Origin: Streptomyces scopuliridis RB72
GTDB lineage: Bacteria; Actinomycetota; Actinomycetes; Streptomycetales; Streptomycetaceae
Direction of reading: 5' to 3'
Assembly (NCBI RefSeq): GCF_000718095.1
Contig: NZ_JOEI01000055.1
Location: 1-6,236, forward strand
Length of the DNA stretch: 6,236 bases
Below the pieces are notes generated by a model. It saw nothing but the letters and a program-made list of their open reading frames with translations, ran no database searches and was not told the origin of the DNA. The position numbers were made by a program, and so were the translations under genes. Below, one piece after another: positions 1-6,236 of this stretch (the first letter of the stretch is position 1; the number at the start of each line of letters is the position of its first letter).

Positions 1-97
1 ACCCGACAACCCACGCACCACACCACGCCCCGCACCCACCACCCACTCCCGCTCAACCACCCCCAACATCGACACCTCACCCAACACCCGCCCCGAC
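1..97 (-). other. C3-to-A interdomain linker, start of the next adenylation region
   Basis: Residues about 2046-2078 follow the condensation fold and correspond to the usual C-A linker with an ERE segment (VSMLGVVERE), so an A domain is expected just beyond base 1. No A-domain core motif is reached. Every codon from base 150 down to base 1 ends in G or T, unlike the rest of the gene. Confidence 0.75.
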
Positions 98-3000
98 CCA
101 CCAGCCACCAACGCACCCGCCAACCCCAGCCAATGCCCCGCCATCCGCCCGACCGTCCCCGCATCGAACAGATCCGTGCTGTACGAGACGACGGCGAACA
201 GGCCGCGCCCGGGGGCCGGTTCGAACTCGATGTTGAGGTCGAACTGTGCCGTCTCCACGGGTGGCAGCGTCTCCTCGACCCGCAGGCCGGGCAGCGCGAA
301 GGTCTCTCGCGGTGCGTTCTGGAGCGTGACCGCCGCCTGCACGAGTGGGGTGCGGCTGGGGTCGCGCTCGGGGTCCAGTTCCTCGACCAGCCGGCTGAAC
401 GGCACGTCCTGGTGGGCGAACGCGGCGAGCGTCGTCTCCCGTACCTGCGCGAGCAGAGCGGCGAAGTCGGCGGTGGCGTCGATCCGGGACCGCAGGACCA
501 GCGTGTTGACGAAGAAGCCGACGAGACCTTCGAGTTCGGTACGTTCCCGGCCCGAGACGGCTGTGGCCACGGCGAGATCGTCCTGTCCGCTGTAGCGCGC
601 GAGCAGCAGCTGAGTGACCGCTGTCAGCGCCATCGACAGGGTGGCGCCGCGCCTTCCCGCCGCTTCCGTGAGCGCGGCCGTCAGCTCCTCCGGAACGCGG
701 AAGGTGTGCAACGCCCCGCGCCCGGACCGTACGGCCGGACGCGGCCGGTCGGTGGGCAGTTCGAGTACGGGAAGTTCCCGGAGGTGTTCGCGCCAGTAGT
801 CCAGGTGCGTGTCGAGGGCATCGCCCGTGAGCCGCTCGCGCTGCCAGACCGCGTAGTCGGGGTACTGGACGGGCAGCGTCGGCAGTTCTGCTTCCCCACC
901 CCGCAGCGCGGCCGCGTACAGCTCACTCAGCTCACGCGTGATCACACCCATCGACCAGCCGTCGGTGACGATGTGATGCAGCGTCAGCATCAACAGGTAG
1001 GAGGAAGAGGAAGATGAGGCCGGAGTCTCTTCCGGCACCAGAAGCACCCGGAGCAGCGGACCGGTGCGCAGATCGAACGGCTCCGCCGCCTCGGCGCGGA
1101 GCAGCCCGTCCCGCTCGGTCTCTCCGTGCGCCTCGGCAATACGTACCGTGACGTCAAGTGCTGGATGAACCTTCTGTACGCCCCGCCCGTCGGCTGAGTC
1201 GAATGTGGTCCGCAGCGCCTCATGCCTGGCCACCAGTCCCGAGACAGCGGCCCGCAGAGCAGACAGATCGAGTGTGCCGGTCAGGCGGAGGGTGGTGACG
1301 ACGTTGTACTCGGCGCCGCCAGGGGTGAACTCATCCAGAAACCAGAGTCGTTCCTGTGCGTACGACAGGGGAAGGGGCCGGCCGTCCCGTGGAGTCGGGG
1401 CGATACCGTTGTCGGCCGGGTCTGCGGCGACGGACTCGTCCTCGCCGACACCGGCGGCGGCTGCCAGGCGCGCCACGGTCGGATAGTCGAACAGCGCCCT
1501 CGGCGAGAGCCCGGACCCCAGGGCCGCGCGGACACGGGAGACGACTTTGAGGGCGGCGATGGAGTCACCGCCAAGTGCGAAGAAGTCATCGTGCGCACCC
1601 ACCCGTTCGGTGCCGAGCACCTCGCCCCAGATCCCGGCGAGCAGTTCCTCGGCTCCGGGGCGCGGAGCCACATAGGGCTCCTCATCGTCGCTCCCGTGCC
1701 CGGGAGCGGGCAGGGCCCGCCGGTCGACCTTGCCGTTCACCGTGAGCGGCAGTGCTTCCAGCTCGACGAACGCGGACGGCACCATGTACGCGGGGAGCGT
1801 CGCGGTCAGCTGCTCGCGTACGGACGTGATGTCCAGCACCGCGCCGCCGGCCGGGACCAGATAGGCCACGAGCCGCTTCGTTCCGGGTCGGTCCTCACGG
1901 GCCACGACCGCCACTGCGGCAATGTCCTGGCCCCGCGTCAGAAGTGCTTCGATCTCGCCGAGTTCGATACGGAATCCGCGTATCTTCACCTGTCCGTCGT
2001 TCCTGCCCAGGAACTCCACGCGGCCGTCGTCCCGTCGGCGTACGACGTCGCCGGTCCGGTACAGCCGTGCGCCCGCCGCGAACGGGTCGGCCACGAACCG
2101 CTCCGCCGTCAGCGCGGCCCGGCCGTCGTATCCGCGCGCCAGCCCCGACCCGCCCAGATACAGTTCGCCCGGCACACCCACACCGACCGGGCGCAGGGCA
2201 CCGTCCAGTACGTACGCCAGAGTGCCGTCCATCGGACCACCGAGCGGCACCGGCCCGCCTGAGGTGTCCCCGGCCGCGACCGGTCCGCACAGCGCGAAGG
2301 TCGTGGTCTCCGTCGGCCCGTACACATGCATCAGCTCGGTGTCCGGGCAGTGTGCGCGCATCCGTGCCATCGCGGGCGCCGATGCCGCTTCTCCCCCGGT
2401 CCACACTTCCCGCAGTCCCGCAAAGCATCCGGGATCCTCGTCCGCGAGCGCCCCGAAGAGGGCGGTCGTGACGAACACCGCTGTGACGCCGTGCGCCGCC
2501 GCACGCCGCACGGCCTGGGCGGTCAGCTCTTCGTCGGCGACGACGACACAGCCGCCGTTCAGCAGGGGCCCCCACACCTCGTACGTCGCCGCGTCGAAGG
2601 AGTGCGGGGAGTGGAAGAGCACCTGCCGGTGGGTTTCCGAGCCGAATCGCCGGTCGGCCGCGAGAGCGACCACACCACCGTGGCTGACGACCACGCCCTT
2701 CGGCGTCCCGGTGGACCCGGAGGTGAACATCACATACGCAGGCGCCTGCGACGGAACGCTGACGGACACGGGCGCCGAAGCAGCCTCGGCAGCGGTCCCG
2801 GCGTCAGCCTCGACATCGGCCATATCGAGCACGGCCACGCCCTCCGGCGCCCGCACCGTCCCGTCGATCAGCAGGAGTTCCGCGCCGCTGCGCTCCAGCA
2901 CCTCCCTCATACGTCGCGCCGGGTGCGCCGCGTGCAGCGGTACGTACGCGCCGCCCGCCTTCAGCACCGCGAGCATCGCCACCACGACCTCCGGCGACCG

Positions 3001-6000
3001 CTCCAGCAGCAGTCCGACCCGCGAGCCCGCGCCCACGCCGCGCTTCAGCAGGGCATGGGCGAGCCGGTCCGCCCGCCGGCCCAGCTGACGGTAACTCAGC
3101 GTCGTGTCACCGCACTTCACGGCGGCGGCGTCCGGCGAAGCGGCCACCCGCTCCCGGAACGCGTCCGTCACGGAGGCCGGACGCACGATGGGTATCGCCT
3201 CGTGGTCGCGCGCGCCGCTCCACTCCCCGAGCACCCGCGCCCGCTCGTCACCGCCGAGCAGTGTCAGCGTGCCGACGATCCGCTCCCCGTCCTCGGCAAG
3301 CTCTTCGAGCGCCCGCGCACAGCTCTCCGCCAGTCGCCGCACCGTGTCGGCGTCGAACAGCTCCGGGTCGTACCCGAAGGTGAGGACGAACTGCTCCCCG
3401 GTCCCGCCGCCCGCGCGAGCGGTGAGTGTCAGCGGATAGTTCGTCGACTCGACCGCGTCGAGACCGGACAGGACGATGCCGTGTCGGGCGGCGGCGTCCG
3501 GGTCCACGGGGTAGTTCTCGACGACGACCAGGCTGTCGAAGAGCGCGGCGCCGGACGGCACATCGGTGCTGATCTCGTGGAGCGCGACGTACTCGTACTG
3601 CCGTGCCTCCGCCTGCTCGTCGCCGATCCGCCGCAGCCAGCGCGCCACGGGCTCGGCGGGCGTGGTGTCGATCCGTACGGGCAGGGTGTTGATGAACAGC
3701 CCCACCGTGCTCTCGGCTCCCGGCTGGTCGGCCGGACGTCCTGACACCGTCGAACCGAACACCACATCGGACAACCCCGCGTATTGCGAGAGTGTGAGCG
3801 CCCAGGCTCCGTGGACCATCGTGCCGACGGTCACCCGGCTGCGGCGCGCGAAGTCCACGACGGCGTGGGCGGTGGCGGCGGGCAGGCGCAGGGTCACCCG
3901 GTCCGTCGAGCGGGCGCGGTGTGCGCTGTCCGGCGCGCGGTCGAAGGGCAGCGCGGACGGCTCCTCGAAGCCGGCGAGCCGGTCGCGCCAGAAGGCGCGC
4001 CCGGCCGCCTGGTCACGGTCGGCCAGCCACCTGAGGTGTTCCCGGAACGCGCCGCGCGCTGGCCGGTCCGCCGGGCGGGGACCCGCCTCCGACACGAGGG
4101 ACGCGCACTCCGCCGCATACTCCGCCGCGACGTCCGACAACACCGCCGCGCTGCTCCACCCGTCCAGCAACATGTGGTGGAACGACCAGAGCACCTGTAC
4201 GCGCTCGCCCGGCAGTGTGGCCAGGGTGACGCGGGTGAGCGGGGCGCTTCCCGGGTCCAGTCCGGCGGCGGCACGGTCCTCGGCGACGAGCACGGCCAGC
4301 AGTTCGGCGCGCTCAGCCTCCACGCGGCCGGTCCAGTCGACGCGGGTGACGGGGATTTCTGCGCGGCGGTGCACGATCTGGACCGGCTCGGACAGGCCCT
4401 CCCAGGCGATCGACACCCGCAGCGCGTCCGAGGCATCGACCACACGCTGCCAGGCGCGCGCCAGCGCGTCCAGGTCGGCGACTCCGTCCATGACGAAGGT
4501 GAACTGTTCGAGGTACGCGGCCGAGCCTGGCGCGTTCAAGGAGTGGAAGAGCATCCCCGACTGAAGGGGCGTCAACGGATAGATGTCCTCGATATCGCGG
4601 CCGTCGCCGGCGATCAGATCGATCTCGGCCTGGGTCAGCCGTACGAGCGGGAAGTCCGACGGGGAGCAACCGCCCGAATCCGGCTCCGCGCAGTGCTCGA
4701 TGAGCGACCGCAGCTCGGCGGTGAACCGCTCGGCGAGGCTCCACACCGTGGCGCGGTCGTGCAGATTCGCCGAGTACGACCAGGTGAACGCCAGCACACC
4801 GTCCTGGACCGCGCCCACCACCTCCAGCACATGGCTCCGCAGCTCGGCGGGGTGGTGCTCGCCGCCCGGGTTCAGGGCGAGCGAGCGGTACCAGCCGCTG
4901 GTGTCGTCGGCCCCGCCGAACTGCCCGAGGTAGTTGAAGGCCAGCTCGGGAACGGGGGCCGCCCGGAGACCGTGAGCGCTCGGGCTCGCGCTCAAGTCGC
5001 CTTCGGACGAAGGGAGATAGCGCAGCGCGCCGTATCCGACACCCTGGTCCGGAACCGACCTGAGCCGCTCCTTGACTGCCCGGATCGTCCCGCGCCAGTC
5101 CGCCACCCCCTCGTCCCCCGGAACGTCCAGGACGACCGGGTGGATGGAGGTGAACCAGCCGACGGTACGGGTCAGATCGGTGTCGGCGAAGATCTCCTCG
5201 CGCCCATGCGCCTCGATGTCGACGGCCCACCGCGATCCACCGGCCCACGGCCCCGCCGCACGCACCAGCGCCGAGAGCAGCACATCGTTCGGCCGCGTCC
5301 GGTACACCGCGGGCACGCTCTGCAACAACGCCCGCGTCTCCTCGGCGGACAGCCGCACGGACACCGAACGCTCGGACTGCACCGTGTTGTCGCCGCCCGG
5401 ACGGTCGACGGGCAGCCGTGTGGTGACACCGTCGCTCGTCGCCAGCCAGTACGGCAGCTGGGCGTCGAAGCCGCCCGCGGCCGTGTGCTCGGCGAGCCGC
5501 GTCGCCCACTGCCGTACCGAGGTGCCCTTCGGACCCAGGTCGGGCTGTCCGCCGGCCACGATCCGCTCGTACGCGGACTCCAGGTCCTCCAGCAGGATGC
5601 GCCAGGACACACCGTCGACCACCAGATGGTGCGCGGCGAGTACGACCCGGATCGAAGCCTCCGGCCCCGTCACTCCGACGAGGACGCGGAACAACGGCCC
5701 ACATTCCAGGTCGAGTCCGGCATGCGCCGCCGCGACGACCGAGGGCCACTCCTCGGTGCCGCTGTCGTGGACGGTGAAGACCGCGTCGAGGTCGACGGCG
5801 GGTGTGATGTGCCCGGTCCAGGTTCCGTCCGGAGTGCGGGTGAACGTGCTGCGCAGCGCATCGTGCTGGGAGAGCAGCGCGCCGACAGCAGCCCGGAGAG
5901 CATCGAGGTCGGTGCCGGGAGACAGTGTGAACCCGGCACCCATGTTGAAGTGCTCCGGAGCCACCGGATGAGTGTCGAAGAACCACTCACGTACGGGAGT

Positions 6001-6236
6001 TGTCCCTACGGCGCCGGTGACGAGTCCGCTCTCCGCGAGCAGGGCGGGGCCGGTGTCGACCTGACCGGCCTTGGTGGCGAGGGTGGAGATGGTGGGGTGG
6101 AGGAAGACGTCGCGGGAGGAGAGGGCGAGTCCGGCGTGGCGGGCGCGGGAGACGACCTGGAGGCTGATGATGGAGTCGCCGCCGAGGTCGAAGAAGTTGT
6201 CCTCGATCCCCACCCGGGACAGACCCAGCACCTCCG
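1..6236 (-). CDS. Nonribosomal peptide synthetase, internal fragment (PCP-E-C-A-PCP-C), open at both ends
   Basis: A single minus-strand frame runs from base 6234 to base 1 (2078 codons, no stop); the first two bases at the right edge complete a preceding codon. Domain order is PCP-E-C-A-PCP-C, giving the tail of one module, one full elongation module and the condensation domain of a third. The protein is a cytosolic multimodular enzyme that builds a peptide on phosphopantetheine arms without a ribosome. Every core motif set is found in frame with no break, so I see no frameshift or decay. No TTA codon occurs in the 2078 codons, so nothing in this part makes translation depend on the bldA tRNA. 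Neither start codon, ribosome binding site nor stop is in the window. Other open frames on both strands are by-products of high GC. Family and frame are near certain; the product of the pathway is unknown to me. Confidence 0.98.
28..50 (-). other. Guanine-quadruplex-type pattern on the coding strand
   Basis: The plus strand has four cytosine runs (28-31, 35-37, 42-44, 48-50) separated by 3, 4 and 3 bases, so the coding strand fits G3+N1-7 four times. It is inside the open frame. The pattern is directly visible; folding or function is not shown, and such patterns arise by chance in very GC-rich DNA. Confidence 0.5.
98..1383 (-). other. C3: condensation domain, LCL type, with a poly-serine insertion
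   Basis: Residues about 1618-2045. It should join the PCP2-bound peptide to the amino acid of the next module. The opening motif PLSYAQERLWFLDEF (1622-1636) is the SxAQxRLWFL form of LCL domains, which accept an L donor. Active site: LHHIVTDGWSMG, second His at 1754 (bases 973-975), Asp at 1758. Further motifs: YPDYAVWQRE, VSGRERTELEGLVGFFVNTL and HQDVPFSRLVEEL (1941-1953). The motif HHxxxDG, not DxxxxD, excludes a heterocyclization domain, and no second N-terminal HHxxxxxGD motif is present, which argues against a dual C/E domain. Six serines (1740-1745) sit between the PEETP loop and the strand leading to the active site. Confidence 0.95.
1000..1017 (-). repeat. In-frame serine-codon tract (six consecutive Ser)
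   Basis: Bases 1000-1017 encode six serines in a row (residues 1740-1745; codons TCA TCT TCC TCT TCC TCC), an uninterrupted purine run apart from one T on the plus strand. Three of the six codons are the A- or T-ending Ser codons that are uncommon in high-GC actinomycetes. It lies in the loop before the strand carrying the C3 active site HHIVTDG. Confidence 0.85.
1450..1680 (-). other. PCP2: peptidyl carrier (thiolation) domain
   Basis: Residues about 1519-1595, complete. Reads EPYVAPRPGAEELLAGIW at its start, then the core motif DDFFALGGDSIAAL and the closing ALFDYPTVARLA. The phosphopantetheine serine is residue 1558, codon 1561-1563. It is loaded by the A domain just upstream and serves as acceptor for C2 and donor for C3. 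The loop is GGDSI, the form best known from carriers paired with E domains, yet an LCL-type C domain follows after a roughly 23-residue Ala/Asp/Pro-rich linker. Confidence 0.95.
1708..3177 (-). other. Adenylation (A) domain, predicted hydrophobic substrate
   Basis: Residues about 1020-1509, usual length. It activates an amino acid with ATP and loads it on PCP2. Motifs in order: A1-like SYRQLGRRADRLAHAL, A2 LKAGGAYVPL, A3 FTSGSTGTPKG (from 1170), A4 FDAATYE (D at 1214), A5 YGPTE (from 1305), A6 GELYLGGSGLARGY, A7 RLYRTGD (D at 1396), A8 NDGQVKIRGFRIELGE (from 1412) and A10 VNGKVDRRALP with catalytic Lys 1502 (bases 1729-1731). Aligning by eye to the gramicidin Phe domain gives the pocket D-A-Y-F-W-G-V-T-F-K. 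This is close to published Ile-type (DAFFYGITFK) and dihydroxyphenylglycine-type (DAFFLGVTFK) codes, less so to Val (DAFWIGGTFK). I infer a hydrophobic substrate and cannot choose among these. No methyltransferase is inserted between A8 and A10, so no in-module N-methylation is expected. Confidence 0.95.
3250..4605 (-). other. C2: condensation domain, DCL type
   Basis: Residues about 544-995. It forms the peptide bond between the D-configured chain on PCP1 and the amino acid on PCP2. The opening motif IEDIYPLTPLQSGMLFHSL (from about residue 548) is the form seen in C domains that follow E domains, for example the first C domain of gramicidin S synthetase 2. The active-site motif is FHHMLLDGWS with the second His at residue 687 (bases 4174-4176). 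Later motifs are GSTVSGRP, VGLFINTLPVR (844-854) and VVVENYPVD (903-911). The immediate E-to-C2 join, about 25 residues, places both in one polypeptide with no docking domain. DCL is inferred from motif style and from the preceding E domain; the two agree. Confidence 0.94.
4675..6006 (-). other. Epimerization (E) domain, apparently active
   Basis: Residues about 77-520. It converts the L residue at the end of the PCP1-bound peptide to a D/L mixture, from which the next C domain takes D. All seven E motifs are visible: E1 PVREWF (80-85), E2 HHLVVDGVSWRIL (second His at 203, bases 5626-5628), E3 NDVLLSAL (316-323), E4 EAHGRE with the catalytic-type Glu at 341 (bases 5212-5214), E5 RTVGWFTSIHP (356-366), E6 GVGYG (398-402) and E7 FNYLGQ (433-438). 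E4 has Ala where the usual motif has Gly (EGHGRE); Glu and His are kept. The C-terminal tail SDFPLVRLTQAEID is typical of E domains. HHxxxDxxSW together with EAHGRE and FNYLGQ separates it from condensation domains, which share the fold. Confidence 0.96.
6061..6236 (-). other. PCP1: peptidyl carrier (thiolation) domain, C-terminal part, E-partner type
   Basis: Residues 1-58 of the visible protein. The motif DNFFDLGGDSIISLQ is clear; the serine of GGDS (codon 6172-6174, residue 21) is the expected 4'-phosphopantetheine attachment site. Helix 1 of the domain lies outside the window. The GGDSI form of the loop is known from carriers that serve epimerization domains, and an E domain does follow directly. 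The domain would hold the growing peptide for epimerization and then donate it to C2. Its codons nearly all end in C (35 of 40 in 6061-6180), more uniform than in the E domain that follows. Confidence 0.95.

Noticed and set aside
133..1017. 294-codon open frame on the plus strand
   Set aside because: Antisense to C3 in exact codon register with it; ends at the TGA that is the reverse of the first Ser codon (TCA) of the serine tract. No family resemblance.
98..1383. C3 as a dual condensation/epimerization domain, which would explain the GGDSI loop of PCP2
   Set aside because: The extra N-terminal HHxxxxxGD motif of dual C/E domains is not present near the opening motif SYAQERLWFL.
98..1383. 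C3 as a heterocyclization domain
   Set aside because: The active-site motif is HHIVTDG, not the DxxxxD of cyclization domains.
1708..2000. N-methyltransferase inserted in the A domain between A8 and A10
   Set aside because: The distance from the A8 motif to A10 is about 85 residues, with no room for the roughly 400-residue methyltransferase.
1222..2262. 346-codon open frame on the plus strand
   Set aside because: Antisense to A, PCP2 and C3, with no domain and no convincing ribosome binding site; explained by codon bias of the real gene.
2326..3744. 472-codon open frame on the plus strand
   Set aside because: Antisense to the A and C2 domains; the translation is rich in Arg, His and Gly without motifs. 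Long antisense frames are common in DNA this GC-rich.
4313..5986. 557-codon open frame on the minus strand, offset from the NRPS frame
   Set aside because: Its translation is low-complexity Arg/Ala/Gly/Pro-rich with no recognisable domain, and it lies fully over the E and C2 coding sequence, whose motifs are intact in the other frame.
1..6236. CRISPR array, tRNA, insertion sequence or regulatory site
   Set aside because: No spaced direct repeats, tRNA-like folds, terminal inverted repeats or transposase motifs were seen; the whole window is covered by coding sequence.

Overview
The window is a stretch of very GC-rich DNA with the codon use of a high-GC actinomycete, most likely Streptomyces or a relative. 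It lies entirely inside one giant nonribosomal peptide synthetase (NRPS) gene on the minus strand. One frame is open from base 6234 down to base 1: 2078 consecutive codons, no stop, and no start or end inside the window. I translated every codon of it by hand, and NRPS core motifs appear in the right order throughout. The gene enters from beyond base 6236 and continues past base 1.

Read in the direction of transcription (right to left) the layout is: carrier protein tail PCP1 (about 6236-6061), epimerization domain E (about 6006-4675), DCL-type condensation domain C2 (about 4605-3250), adenylation domain A (about 3177-1708), carrier protein PCP2 (about 1680-1450), LCL-type condensation domain C3 (about 1383-98), then the linker leading to a further adenylation domain outside the window. 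The window therefore holds the end of one D-residue module (PCP-E), one complete C-A-PCP elongation module, and the condensation domain of the next.

The domains fit together chemically. PCP1 carries the growing peptide, E inverts its last residue to D, C2 is the type that accepts a D-configured donor, A loads the next amino acid on PCP2, and C3 passes the chain on from what it reads as an L residue. All inspected catalytic residues are present: both carrier serines, the E-domain His pair and Glu, the His pairs of both C domains, and the A-domain catalytic lysine. The A pocket, read by hand as D-A-Y-F-W-G-V-T-F-K, points to a hydrophobic residue (branched aliphatic or dihydroxyphenylglycine-like) and not to a charged one.

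The window contains no intergenic DNA, so there is no promoter, terminator, RNA gene or mobile element to report. Points worth a second look are an abrupt change of wobble-base use at the left edge (no codon ending in C in the last 50 codons), a guanine-quadruplex-type pattern inside it, a six-serine insertion next to the C3 active site, and a PCP2 with an 'epimerase-partner' GGDSI loop although no E domain follows. I saw no evidence of a wholly new system: this is a recognisable NRPS whose product I cannot name.
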